Assembly: GCA_963821325.1 (NCBI GenBank)
Contig: CAWGDC010000001.1
Span: 248,001-312,000 of the forward strand
From: PALSA-555 sp963821325
Lineage (GTDB): Bacteria; Actinomycetota; Acidimicrobiia; IMCC26256; PALSA-555
Direction: 5' to 3'
DNA length: 64,000 nt
The notes beneath the pieces are model-generated. The model was not told the DNA's origin. It did not search any database and was given only the letters and a program-made list of their open reading frames with translations. Of the stretch, positions 43,283-52,280 are shown piece after piece. Every line of letters begins with the position of its first letter. The stretch's first letter is position 1. The position numbers and the translations under genes are program-made.

Positions 43283-44701
43283 TCATCGGGGGTCGGCCCG
43301 CGCCGGGAGCACCACCTCGCGGTGGTCACCCCCCAGATCGAGGATCGATTCGAACTCCTCGCGCAGACAGTCCATCAGCACGTCCGGGTCGGGCACCGCC
43401 CCCGTGTCCGTGTTCACACCGATCGTGCAGGTGCCGCAATAGGAGAGCAGGGAGACGTTCACGCTGGCACCGATCGTCGGGGCGAAGGAGTAGAAGCGTT
43501 CCAGCCGGGCACCACCCACGTAGAGCGGCGTCGCCAGACCGGGCACGTTGGTCGCGACGAAGTCCACGTGCTTGAGCATCCCGCCCACGAGTCGCGACGG
43601 GAGCAAGTTGAGGGCACCCGCGATCGCGTTCGTGAAGGGAATCGACGGCTCGGTCCTCGCCTCCAACGCCAGCTCGTGGATCGCCCGCATCCGCGACACG
43701 GGATCCTCGATGCCGGCGGGAACGCTGAACCGCATCAAGGTGATGCGGTTGCCCCCGATCGGGTCTCCCTCGTCGCGAAGGCTGATCGGGAGCGTCGCGC
43801 GCAGCTCGTCGCAATGGCTGTCGTGCCGCTCGTGGTAGCGGCGCAGGCCACCCGCGACGCTCGCCAGGAAGGCGTCGTTGACGGTCCCGTGCGCCCGACT
43901 GGCGGCCCGCTGCAGGTCGTCGAGCGCGAACTCGAGCACGTTGTAGTGACGACCGAGGTGGCGCTGGACCATGATCGGCGACTTCGTGTCGGTCACGGGC
44001 CGGACCGTCTTGGCGACCGATCGCGCCGTCTCGATGGCGCGAGTCGCCGCACCCATCGGATGACGCAGTGCCTGCTCGGCCTGGCCGACCGCCGAGGCCG
44101 CGTGACGGCGGGCGAAGCGAGACGCTCGGTCCCAGTTGTATTGCGTGACGTCGGTGAGCGCGTCCATCAGCGAGGGCGGCTCTGGCTTCGGGGCGTCGGG
44201 CATGGGCCCGGGATCGGCCCCGTCCCGTTGGGCATCGAACAGCGTCGCCGCGAGCTGCATGGCGCCGATGCCGTCCATCATCGAATGGTGGAACTTGAGC
44301 ACGACGGCGGCCTGGCCGTTCTCGAGGCCGTGCGCGACCGTCCACTCCCACATCGGGCGGGCCCGGTCGAAGCCGCCCGTGCCCACGATCCGGGCCAACT
44401 CGAGGACACCGGCCAAGGTCCGGGGGTGCGGTGCCTCGATGTGGCGCACGTGCCAGGACAGGTCGAAGTCGGGATCGACCACCCAACGGGGGGGCGTCAG
44501 ACGCAGGGGCGGCTCGAACACCTTGTGCCGCAGCCCCGGCACGAGCCGACTCGCCCGGTCTGCTCGCTCGCGCAGAACTTCCGGGTCCGGGCTCCGGTCG
44601 AGCACGAGGATGACGACGATCGTCGAGCGCAGCAGCGGGTCCCGCTCCATGTGCCAACTGAGCGCGTCGCTCTCCGCCATGTGCGGATTGGACTGGGCCA
44701 T
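43283..44701 (-). CDS. Wax ester synthase/diacylglycerol O-acyltransferase (WES/DGAT), copy 2
   Basis: Protein of 472 residues with the catalytic motif HHSMMDG near residue 140, HGTVNDAFLASVAGGLRRYH near residue 275 and ATNVPGLATPLYVGGARL near residue 395. It is only distantly similar to copy 1, so the two probably differ in substrate preference. AAGGAG lies five bases upstream of the ATG at 44701. It is upstream of copy 1 in the operon. Confidence 0.9.
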   Translation of the reverse strand: MAQSNPHMAESDALSWHMERDPLLRSTIVVILVLDRSPDPEVLRERADRASRLVPGLRHKVFEPPLRLTPPRWVVDPDFDLSWHVRHIEAPHPRTLAGVLELARIVGTGGFDRARPMWEWTVAHGLENGQAAVVLKFHHSMMDGIGAMQLAATLFDAQRDGADPGPMPDAPKPEPPSLMDALTDVTQYNWDRASRFARRHAASAVGQAEQALRHPMGAATRAIETARSVAKTVRPVTDTKSPIMVQRHLGRHYNVLEFALDDLQRAASRAHGTVNDAFLASVAGGLRRYHERHDSHCDELRATLPISLRDEGDPIGGNRITLMRFSVPAGIEDPVSRMRAIHELALEARTEPSIPFTNAIAGALNLLPSRLVGGMLKHVDFVATNVPGLATPLYVGGARLERFYSFAPTIGASVNVSLLSYCGTCTIGVNTDTGAVPDPDVLMDCLREEFESILDLGGDHREVVLPARADPR

Positions 44702-44887
44702 CCGGTCTCCTTGGACCGGAGGCTAGGTCGCACGGCGACGTGCCACTAGGGGCGAAGGTCACGAGTCGACGCCGGTGGTGACCGGCGCCTGCCGGCGCAG
44801 GCCGGCCGGCGGGGATGCGGAGGACCAGGGTCGACGTGCGCGCCTCGTGCCTCGTCCCGACGAGGCCCGACCGGGCCGCGACGGTCG

Positions 44888-46189
44888 TTAGCGCGGATGC
44901 TTGCTCGCGGGCTCCTGGCGTGCCGCATCCCGAGCCTGGCCATCGGGCCCCGGGACGCCGGCCCAGACGCCGTGCACGATGTCCAGGAACCGCGCGATTC
45001 GCGGCACGACCTGGTCGGCACGGAGGGAGTGGAACACCTCGAAGGCGTGCTGCGCTCCCGGCAGCTCCGCGTAGCCCACCGGCATACGGGACACGGCACG
45101 CAGCGTCTCGGCGAACGCCCGAGCGGCGAGCACCGGAGCGAGCGAATCGTGGGTCCCGTGAACCACCAGGAACGGGGGCGCGTCGGCCCGCACCTGGTCG
45201 ATCGGTGAGGCTTTCTCAAAGGCCGCCGGATCGTCCGCGACGCGCTTCTTGAGGACGACACGCTCACCGAAGCCCCCGAGCCCATCAGCCCCCCGACCGC
45301 CAAACCGCCCGGTGAAGTCGTAGACGCCATAGAGGGGCACGCAGGCCTGCACTGCGGTGTCGACGTCCTCGAAGCCCTCCTCGTATTCGACGTCGTTCGG
45401 GGTCAGCGCCAGCAACGCCGCGAGATGACCACCGGCGGAGCCACCCGTCACGGCCACGAACGCAGGGTTGCCGCCGTACTCGAGAGCATGCTCTCGGATC
45501 CACCGCAACGCGAGTTTGACGTCGATGAGGTGCTCGGGAAAGGTCGCCCGCGGGCTGAGACGGTAGTTCGCCGAGACGCAGAGCCAGCCCCGTGCGGCGA
45601 GGTGGTACATGAGCGGGAGACCCTGCTGGCGCTTGTCGCCGGTGATCCAGGCGCCACCGTGGATCTGCAGGAGAACGGGCGCGTCCGTGACGCCTGCCCG
45701 TGGGCGGTACACGTCGAGGCAGTGCTTGCGTCCGGCGCCGGGCGCGTACCGGATGTCCCGCAGTACCTCGACGTCTCGGTGTCTCCTCGGCCACGCGAGC
45801 ACGAGCTGCGCGGCGCTGAGGTGGGTCCGTGGACCCATGGCGTCCGGTTCTGACGTGTGCCAGCGAACGCCCTGAAACGCGGCGTCGAGCGCGGTGTCCA
45901 TCACCTCGCCGGTGTGCCTGGCTCGAAGCGAGATCGCGACCAGACCGGCCCACGACGCCAGGGTGATGACCAGCCCGATCCATCCGAGCACGCCCGAGAG
46001 CGCGCCCGCCCACACGAACGCGATCGTGGCCACGACCTGCCAGGCGAGATGATGGACCGCGAGCTCCGTGGTGAACCACCCGGCGAAGAAACTGGGCAGG
46101 ACGAGGTGACTCTGGAGGAGGCGTGGTCGGTGGGCGTTGAACGTGAACGCGGCACCGATGAGGCTGACGATGAGAAAGGCCAGTGGCAC
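44888..46189 (-). CDS. Membrane-anchored alpha/beta hydrolase (hormone-sensitive-lipase-like esterase)
   Basis: Protein of ~433 residues. The N-terminal ~110 residues contain three to four hydrophobic helices (PLAFLIVSLIGAAFTF, VVATIAFVWAGALSGVLGWI). The hydrolase domain follows with QIHGGAWITGDKR (oxyanion HGG), the nucleophile in TGGSAGGHLAALLAL, and a candidate aspartate and histidine in HGTHDSLAPV and PGAQHAFEVF. It is probably a lipase or esterase acting at the membrane or lipid droplet. The GTG at 46189 is preferred because the upstream in-frame extension looks non-coding. It lies next to the WES/DGAT pair. Confidence 0.82.
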   Translation of the reverse strand: MPLAFLIVSLIGAAFTFNAHRPRLLQSHLVLPSFFAGWFTTELAVHHLAWQVVATIAFVWAGALSGVLGWIGLVITLASWAGLVAISLRARHTGEVMDTALDAAFQGVRWHTSEPDAMGPRTHLSAAQLVLAWPRRHRDVEVLRDIRYAPGAGRKHCLDVYRPRAGVTDAPVLLQIHGGAWITGDKRQQGLPLMYHLAARGWLCVSANYRLSPRATFPEHLIDVKLALRWIREHALEYGGNPAFVAVTGGSAGGHLAALLALTPNDVEYEEGFEDVDTAVQACVPLYGVYDFTGRFGGRGADGLGGFGERVVLKKRVADDPAAFEKASPIDQVRADAPPFLVVHGTHDSLAPVLAARAFAETLRAVSRMPVGYAELPGAQHAFEVFHSLRADQVVPRIARFLDIVHGVWAGVPGPDGQARDAARQEPASKHPR

Positions 46190-46347
46190 GGTCTCGATGC
46201 TGCCACAACCGGCGATGGCGCCCCGCGGGAGCCTCGGGGGTGCAACGACCGCGGGCGAGCGACAGGCCGTGGACCGGCCGGACAACCCGTGTGGCCTGAG
46301 CATTCAGGGGTCATGGCAATGGCCGTCCGGAGCGCGAGAGTGTCGGC

Positions 46348-47295
46348 GTGAGAGGAGGTCGCTTCACGCGGCTGATCGGATGTCGGTACCCGATCCAGCA
46401 GGCGGGAATGGGTGGAGTGGGGACACCCGGGCTGGCTTCCGCCGTCGCTCGTGCCGGTGGTCTCGGCATGCTCGGCCTACATTCCGACTCCCTTGCCGAG
46501 CGGCTGGACGCGCTGGGTGACGCGACTCCCGTGGGGGTGAACTTCTTGGTTCCGTTCCTCCAGTCGTTCGACGATGTGGAGCTTGCCGCTCGCCGGGTTC
46601 GGGTCGTCGAGTTCTTCTTCGGCGATCCCGATGCCAGCCTGGTTGAACGCGTCCACCTGGGTGGTGCCTTAGCTGCGTGGCAGGTCGGATCGGTGGAGGA
46701 GGCGCGCGCCGCGGTCGATGCAGGCTGTGACTTCGTCGTCGCGGAGGGAGCCGAGGCGGGAGGTCACGTGCGGGGTACGACGCCGAGGCATCGCCTGATC
46801 GGCGCCATGAGGCAAGCTGTCGAGGTTCCTCTCGTGGCGGCTGGCGGGATCGCCACCGCCGATGATGTCGCAGCCGCGCTCGATGGTGGCGCGGACGCGG
46901 TGCGCGTTGGCACTCGTTTCCTGGCGACGCTCCAGTCGGGCGCTCACCCCGCGTACGTCGCTGCGCTCATCGCGGCGCAGGACGGGAACGACACCGTCCT
47001 GACCACCGCGTTTCACCTCGGCTGGTCAGCGCCGCATCGCGTCCTGCGGTCTGCGGTGGTCGCGGCGCACCGGCTTCCGAGCGACGTTGCCGGCTATGTC
47101 GGGTCGTCGACGAGCGACCCGATCCCACGCTGGTCCGCGGTGCCACCGACGCCCGACCTCACCGGCAACATCGAGGCGATGGCTCTCTACGCCGGTACCG
47201 GCGTCGGCGCGGTGACCGAGATCGTTGACGCCGGCGACGTCGTCCGTGAGCTTGCCGACGGCGCGAACCGCCGGCCTTCGTCACCGCTCTGCTAG
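46348..47295 (+). CDS. Nitronate monooxygenase/2-nitropropane dioxygenase family
   Basis: FMN-dependent TIM-barrel protein of 315 residues. It has YPIQQAGMGGVGTPGLASAV at the N-terminus, EGAEAGGHVRGTTP in the middle (the catalytic-histidine region), and LVAAGGIATADDVAAALDGG then ADAVRVGTRFLAT (phosphate-binding loops) towards the end. Such enzymes oxidise nitronates or act as enoyl reductase-like flavoproteins. Starts at a GTG. It is divergent from the membrane esterase and not obviously part of an operon. Confidence 0.87.
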   Translation: MRGGRFTRLIGCRYPIQQAGMGGVGTPGLASAVARAGGLGMLGLHSDSLAERLDALGDATPVGVNFLVPFLQSFDDVELAARRVRVVEFFFGDPDASLVERVHLGGALAAWQVGSVEEARAAVDAGCDFVVAEGAEAGGHVRGTTPRHRLIGAMRQAVEVPLVAAGGIATADDVAAALDGGADAVRVGTRFLATLQSGAHPAYVAALIAAQDGNDTVLTTAFHLGWSAPHRVLRSAVVAAHRLPSDVAGYVGSSTSDPIPRWSAVPPTPDLTGNIEAMALYAGTGVGAVTEIVDAGDVVRELADGANRRPSSPLC

Positions 47296-47370
47296 GGCTT
47301 GGGTTCCCGACCGGGAAAGCAGGCACGTTGACGGCTCGCGGGGTTGCCCGTCTCGGCACCGTGACCGCGA

Positions 47371-47566
47371 CTACGGGCGTCGATCGTCGCCTGTCGTTGA
47401 TGCGGCCGCTGGTCGCAACGCGACGCAGCATTGGCCGGGCCGGGGGTCGAGCACGGCGTTGAGCCCGGTTGCTCCCGCTTGGCCGAGGAGTCCTTCGACG
47501 AGGGCCAGGTTCATGTTGCAGACGAGGTCCCGGTGCTCGCGGGTGGGCAACGACTTGATGGGATGC
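47371..47566 (-). pseudogene. C-terminal remnant of a transcriptional regulator
   Basis: On the minus strand the frame reads PIKSLPTREHRDLVCNMNLA, LVEGLLGQAGATGLNAVLDP and RPGQCCVAL, then a stop at 47371. This is the cysteine-containing C-terminus typical of predicted ArsR-like regulators. The first two thirds of such a gene, including the DNA-binding domain, are missing. The break coincides with the first copy of an 18-base direct repeat that also flanks the XRE/nucleotidyltransferase module, so the gene may have been cut by that module's insertion. Confidence 0.5.
47543..47564 (+). repeat. Direct repeat flanking the XRE/nucleotidyltransferase module, left copy
   Basis: GCAACGACTTGATGGGAT (18 bases) occurs identically at 48646-48663. 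Including the preceding four bases, 21 of 22 match. The repeat lies inside the coding sequence of the regulator remnant, where it encodes HPIKSL on the minus strand, which suggests it is the original target and the other copy a duplicate. Confidence 0.7.
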
Positions 47567-47605
47567 TGATGGGATAAAGCATCAAGCGCGGGGCGACCGC
47601 ACGCC

Positions 47606-48172
47606 TCAAGGTGCCGCGGCGCTGGGCGGCTCGCCGGATGCTCTGAGTGACTGCAGGCGCGCGATGCGTTCGTCTGATATCCCGAGGTATCGAACAAGAA
47701 TCCCGAGGACCCGGTCACGGTCGAGCGCGCCGGCGCCGATCATGTCCTCAAGGTCGGCCCAATCTCTCGTGCGGTTGAAGAAGGCCTTGAAGACCGCCAG
47801 GTCCGTACATGCGAGGAACGGCAGCTCTTCTCCAACGAATGGCTCCCAGCGAACTCGTCGAGCGACGTCCTCGTGGTAGGCGGTCGTGTTCAGAAAGACG
47901 TCAATGGGCGTGTCGTCCCACCACAGTCGGACCTGCCCTTCTCGCTGAAGAGTCGCGACGTCCGAATCTGTATGCGCGACGGCACGCGGGAAAGCAGCAA
48001 CGACTTCGTGGGCCCGATCTTGGGTCACAAAGACGTTGAGGTCGATGTCGATCGTCCCCCGAGCTCGTTGGGTGCACCAGGCCAGGGCCAGCGCGCCACC
48101 GAACGCGTGCGCGATATCGCGCGAAGCCAGGGCCGTGTGCAGCGCAATGATCTTCCGCGGCAATCCGCTCAT
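47606..48172 (-). CDS. Nucleotidyltransferase-like protein (toxin-type, AbiEii/MNT-like)
   Basis: Protein of 188 residues with the nucleotidyltransferase start AFGGALALAWCTQRARGTID and the paired acidic residues of DIDLNVFV near residue 44. A third acidic residue in IDVFLNTT is near residue 95, followed by helices (CTDLAVFKAFFNRTRDWADL). The fold is used by toxins that modify tRNA or proteins. It overlaps the upstream XRE regulator gene by four bases. The pair looks like a toxin-antitoxin or abortive-infection module. Base composition is less GC-rich than the neighbours. Confidence 0.75.
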   Translation of the reverse strand: MSGLPRKIIALHTALASRDIAHAFGGALALAWCTQRARGTIDIDLNVFVTQDRAHEVVAAFPRAVAHTDSDVATLQREGQVRLWWDDTPIDVFLNTTAYHEDVARRVRWEPFVGEELPFLACTDLAVFKAFFNRTRDWADLEDMIGAGALDRDRVLGILVRYLGISDERIARLQSLRASGEPPSAAAP

Positions 48173-48486
48173 TGCGTTGGGGCGAAACGCCGTTGACAGA
48201 GCCGCCGCCTGTGCCGAGCGGGAAACCGTTCGGCGAGCTCGAGCACTTCAACCAGCTCCCGACCGCGCGCCGCTCGATCGGGTACGACAGCCACTGGTGA
48301 GAGTTCGAGATCCAGCGCGAAACCCGCGGCGCGAACGATCCGAGCGAGGGTGCCGACCGTCGGAACCTTGTCTCCCGATTCGTAGGCCGACAGCGTCGAG
48401 TGAGAGGTCCCCGCAAGCCGGCCGAGTTCCCGTAGGGACAGGCCCGCCCGGGTCCGAGCCATGCGGACCACGCCACCAGCATCCAT
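48169..48486 (-). CDS. XRE-family helix-turn-helix regulator (putative antitoxin)
   Basis: Protein of 105 residues. The helix-turn-helix is MARTRAGLSLRELGRLAGTS then HSTLSAYESGDKVPTV at residues ~8-45, followed by a helical tail ending in a basic stretch. It starts seven bases from a perfect nine-base inverted repeat, which is probably its own operator. The following gene is a nucleotidyltransferase with a four-base overlap, as in toxin-antitoxin operons. The regulator would repress the pair and neutralise the partner. Confidence 0.78.
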   Translation of the reverse strand: MDAGGVVRMARTRAGLSLRELGRLAGTSHSTLSAYESGDKVPTVGTLARIVRAAGFALDLELSPVAVVPDRAARGRELVEVLELAERFPARHRRRLCQRRFAPTQ

Positions 48487-48492
48487 GCCCCA

Positions 48493-48516
48493 GATGGTAT
48501 CTGATCGGATACCATC
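48493..48516. promoter_or_regulatory. Operator of the XRE/nucleotidyltransferase pair
   Basis: Perfect inverted repeat GATGGTATC and GATACCATC separated by six bases (TGATCG), ending seven bases before the XRE gene start. A partial second copy (TCTGATCGGAT) occurs at about 48665-48675, beside the right-hand direct repeat. Autorepression is the natural reading. Confidence 0.65.
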
Positions 48517-48641
48517 GCTCGAACGAACACTCGTCAGCAGGGCCGCCTACAGGAGCGGCCGTTGGCGTTGAGCCGGGTCCTCTTCGACTTCCAGCGGCAG
48601 ACCTGCACGAGGGTGGGCATCCTGGGGCCGCGCGTGTGCTT

Positions 48642-48663
48642 GTGCGCAACGACTTGATGGGAT
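48642..48663 (+). repeat. Direct repeat flanking the XRE/nucleotidyltransferase module, right copy
   Basis: Same 18 bases as at 47547-47564, in the same orientation, 1.1 kb apart. It lies between the XRE operator and the end of the fused ABC transporter gene. No recombinase gene lies within the bounded segment. The repeats may be an attachment-site-like or target duplication left by the insertion of the module. Confidence 0.65.
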
Positions 48664-48680
48664 CTCTGATCGGATCAGAC

Positions 48681-51600
48681 TCAGGTTTGGCTCGATGAAA
48701 GCAGCCGCTCGGAAACGTCGCCGAGCGCGGAGGCCGCTCCGTTGTAGACGACCTCGCCGTGCTGGAGGAGCACGACCGAGTCGGCCAGCCTCAGTGCGTG
48801 ACCCACGTACTGCTCGATGAGCAGCAGCGTGGTGCCCGCCTGCCGCACGGTCTCCAGGGTGGCGTAGACCTCGTCGATGATGAGCGGGGCCAGCCCCAGG
48901 GAGAGCTCGTCGACAATGAGCAAGCGGGGTGAGCGGACGAGCACGCGGGCGAGCGAGAGCATGCGCTGCTCGCCACCCGACAGCGTTCCCGCCAGCTGCT
49001 TGCGCCGCTCGCCCAGGCGCGGGAAGAGCTCGATGGCTCGGTCGAGGCCGGGCGCGACGCCCGCCCGGCCGAGGTTGCGCCGGAAGTCCAGCGTGAGGTT
49101 CTCCTCGACGGTGAGCGAGCCGAACACGGAGCGTCCTTCGGGCGCGTGCACGATCCCGAGCGGCGCGATGCGCCACGGCTTCATCCGGGTGATGTCGACG
49201 CCGTCGAAGACCACCTGTCCGGCCGTGGCGGGGATCAGCCCCGAGACGACGCGGGCGATCGTCGTCTTCCCGGCGCCGTTCGCGCCGAGCAGCGCCGTGA
49301 CGCCACCGTCGGCGACGGAGAACGATACCCCGAACACCGCGCGAAATGGCCCGTAGCTCGCCTTGACGTCGCGCACGTCGAGGAGCGGCGAACCCTCACC
49401 CGCCTGGTCCTGGCGCGTCTCTCCCGCCGCGGCCGGCTGTTCCGCCGTGCGTTCGTTCGGATGGATGGTGGTGAGCTCGCCGAGGTACGCCCGGCGGACG
49501 TCGTCGTTCGTCATGACCTCCGCGGTCTTGCCCTGCGCGATGAGCCGGCCGAAGTCGAGGACGTAGAGCCGGGTGGCGAAGGCCTGGACCATTTCGACGT
49601 CGTGCTCGACGAGGAGCACCGCGGTGCCGTTCCGGCGCTGTACCTCCTGGAGCGCGCTGACCACCTCACGCGTCTCGTGCTGGTCGAGCCCGGACGACGG
49701 CTCATCCAGCAGCAGGAGCGCGGGTTGGGTCATCAGCGCCCGTCCGAGCTCGACGAGGCGGCCGCGCCCGAGACTCAGCGAATCGACTGGCCGGTCCGCG
49801 ACGTCCTCCAACCCGAGCAGCGCGAGCGTCTCGTCGACTCGCTGACGCTGCTCGGTGGTGGGCTTGGAGAGGTTGAGGCAGTCCCTCCAGAGGCGCCCAG
49901 CGCCGAGCCGGGCCCACTCCGCGACCTGCAGGTGGTCGCGAACGCTCATGCCGCTGAACAGCTCGATCCGCTGGAAGGTGCGGCCCAGCCCCAGCCGGGC
50001 GCGCTTGTACACCGGCGCGCGGGTGATGTCGCGCCCGTCGAACACGACGGTGCCGCTGTCGGGTCTGAGCATCCCGAGCAGGCAGTTGAACAGGGTGGTC
50101 TTCCCGGCGCCGTTCGGCCCGATCAGCGCGACGGCCTCGCCCGGCTCGACGGACAGCGACATCTCGTCGAGCGCCATGATGCCGGCGAAGCGCTTCGTGA
50201 TGCCGCGGGCGTCGAGCAGGGTCACGAGCCCGCCTCCTTCGGGCGTCGCGGTGATGGCTGGCCGCGGGCCAGTCGGCGGCCCGGTGTCTCGCGCGTCGAC
50301 GGCGCCCGGCTCGGCTCGGCGCTTGCGCCGGTCGAGTGCTCGCTGGAGGGCGCCGAGCTGCTGGCGCTTGATGGCCTCGAGGATCCCCTCGGGGTTCCTC
50401 GCGTACGTGAGCGCGCCGAGTCCAAAGAGGATGTACTGGTACTCGATCGGGATCCCGAACTGCTGGAACAGCTGGGGGAGCAGGGCGAACGCCAGGCCGG
50501 CCTGGATCGCGCCCTCGACGGTCCGGCACCCGATCGTGACGACGAGGACCAAGAAGAACAGCCCGGCGAACGGCGTGAAGTTCGCGGTGTAGTTGTTCTG
50601 CCCCTGCAGCATGGCGAGCAGGCCGCCGCCCAGTCCGGCGATACCGGCTGAGAGCGCGAACGCGACGATTCGCGCCCGGGTCGCGTTGATCCCGAGCGAC
50701 GCTGAGGCCGTCTCGCTGCCGTGCAACGCCTGCAGGAACCTCCCGCTCACGCCGCGGCGCACGAGGATCACGACGACCCCGGCGCCGATCAGTACCGCCA
50801 CGCTGAACAGGAAGAACGCGTGGTCACCCGCGAGGAACGCCGGGCGCGGCACCTTGAGCGGGAGGAGGCCGCCGCCAACCCATTTGAGCGGGACGAAGAT
50901 GCTGTCGAACATCAGCGCGAAGGCCAGGGTGGCGAGCGCGAGATAGATGCCGCTGAGACGGAGCACCGGGATCGCCAGGAGGCCGCCGACGACCGCGGCG
51001 AACACCGTGCCGATGGCCACCGTGAGGAGGACCGGGACTCCCCAGTTGTGGACGAGCTGCGCGGTGGTGAAGCCGCCCACCGCGGCGAACGTGGCCTGGC
51101 ACAGCGAGATCTGACCCGCCATGCCGGTGATGACGGTGATGGACAGGAAGATCACCGAGAACACGACGGCCTCGGTCACGATCAGCAGCCAGAACGTGTC
51201 CAGGGCGAACAGCGCCACACCGAGGCCGACGAGCACGACGGCGACACCGAGCGCCCGGACGGCGACGGTGAGCCCGCGGCTGCGCTGCGCCGCGGCGAGG
51301 CCGGGCGGCGGCGGATCGACGCCCGAGAGTGGGTCGGTGACCTCGCGCTTCTGGCGGAGGCCGGGCCAGAACAGCAGGAGCAGGAACAGCGCGACGAACG
51401 GCAGCGACGGGCGCAACCCGGTCGCCAGGACGCTGTTGACCGGGAGGTACCCGGCGAGGATGCCTTGCAGGATGCCCAGCAGCAGACCGCCGAGCAGTGC
51501 GAGCGGGATGCTCGTCAGCCGCGCGAACGCAGCCGCAGCGATCGCGGCGACGAGTAGCACAGTGAAGTTCGACACCGCCAGCTGATCAAAGAGCGGGGCC

Positions 51601-52232
51601 AGCAGGACGCCCGCCAGACCGGCGAACAGGCTCGACAGCATCCACGCGAAACCACTGACCCGGTCGGCGTTGATGCCGGTGAGCGCCGTCATCCGCGGGC
51701 TCTCGACGACCGCCCGCATCCGGAGGCCGATCGTCGAGTAGCGAAGAAGCAGCGTCAGCCCGACGACCGACACGACGGTGGCGATCATGGTGGCGGCCTG
51801 GTTGCCGTCGATGGCGTAGCTGCCGAAGTGGTAGATCGCGAACTCGCTCGGCCAGATCGTCGGGGGCCCGAACGCTGGACCACTGCCGAACCATAGATTC
51901 ACGATCTCCGGGATCGCCACCAGCAGGCCGAGCGACACGACCAGCTTCGCGACGGTCGGTGCCGTACGGAGGTAGCGGAATAAGAACCGGTCCAGCACCA
52001 AGCCGAGGAGCGGCGCGACCACGACCACGGCGACCAGAAACGCCGGGATGATCGACCACCCGTCGTTCGCCCGCAACTGGTAGTAGACGGCGGCCGACGC
52101 ATACGCCTGGGCAGCGAACGCCAGGTTGAATACGCCCGACGTCTTGTACGTGAGCACGAGGCCGATCGCGAGCAGCGCGAACACGCAGCCGTACGGAGCG
52201 CCACGAATGACATACCCGAGCAGCTCGGTCAC
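48681..52232 (-). CDS. Four-domain branched-chain amino acid-type ABC importer (LivH-LivM-LivG-LivF fusion)
   Basis: One frame of 1183 residues carries all membrane and ATPase parts of a Liv-type importer. Residues ~1-290 are the LivH-like permease (GAPYGCVFALLAIGLVLTYK). Residues ~330-625 are the LivM-like permease (ITGMAGQISLCQATFAAVGG). Residues ~670-925 are a LivG-like ATPase with GPNGAGKTT and ALLLLDEPSSGLDQ. Residues ~948-1183 are a LivF-like ATPase with GANGAGKTT, LSGGEQRML and LLIVDELSLGLAP. Linkers near 295-325, 635-670 and 925-947 are polar. The subunits are normally separate genes. The binding protein gene lies 48 bases upstream. In this context the cargo may be an organic acid or steroid-like compound rather than an amino acid. 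Confidence 0.9.
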   Translation of the reverse strand: MTELLGYVIRGAPYGCVFALLAIGLVLTYKTSGVFNLAFAAQAYASAAVYYQLRANDGWSIIPAFLVAVVVVAPLLGLVLDRFLFRYLRTAPTVAKLVVSLGLLVAIPEIVNLWFGSGPAFGPPTIWPSEFAIYHFGSYAIDGNQAATMIATVVSVVGLTLLLRYSTIGLRMRAVVESPRMTALTGINADRVSGFAWMLSSLFAGLAGVLLAPLFDQLAVSNFTVLLVAAIAAAAFARLTSIPLALLGGLLLGILQGILAGYLPVNSVLATGLRPSLPFVALFLLLLFWPGLRQKREVTDPLSGVDPPPPGLAAAQRSRGLTVAVRALGVAVVLVGLGVALFALDTFWLLIVTEAVVFSVIFLSITVITGMAGQISLCQATFAAVGGFTTAQLVHNWGVPVLLTVAIGTVFAAVVGGLLAIPVLRLSGIYLALATLAFALMFDSIFVPLKWVGGGLLPLKVPRPAFLAGDHAFFLFSVAVLIGAGVVVILVRRGVSGRFLQALHGSETASASLGINATRARIVAFALSAGIAGLGGGLLAMLQGQNNYTANFTPFAGLFFLVLVVTIGCRTVEGAIQAGLAFALLPQLFQQFGIPIEYQYILFGLGALTYARNPEGILEAIKRQQLGALQRALDRRKRRAEPGAVDARDTGPPTGPRPAITATPEGGGLVTLLDARGITKRFAGIMALDEMSLSVEPGEAVALIGPNGAGKTTLFNCLLGMLRPDSGTVVFDGRDITRAPVYKRARLGLGRTFQRIELFSGMSVRDHLQVAEWARLGAGRLWRDCLNLSKPTTEQRQRVDETLALLGLEDVADRPVDSLSLGRGRLVELGRALMTQPALLLLDEPSSGLDQHETREVVSALQEVQRRNGTAVLLVEHDVEMVQAFATRLYVLDFGRLIAQGKTAEVMTNDDVRRAYLGELTTIHPNERTAEQPAAAGETRQDQAGEGSPLLDVRDVKASYGPFRAVFGVSFSVADGGVTALLGANGAGKTTIARVVSGLIPATAGQVVFDGVDITRMKPWRIAPLGIVHAPEGRSVFGSLTVEENLTLDFRRNLGRAGVAPGLDRAIELFPRLGERRKQLAGTLSGGEQRMLSLARVLVRSPRLLIVDELSLGLAPLIIDEVYATLETVRQAGTTLLLIEQYVGHALRLADSVVLLQHGEVVYNGAASALGDVSERLLSSSQT

Positions 52233-52280
52233 GGCGCGCGTGGCCCGTTCGGCACGTACTCCCCGGGCACCGACCGATCG

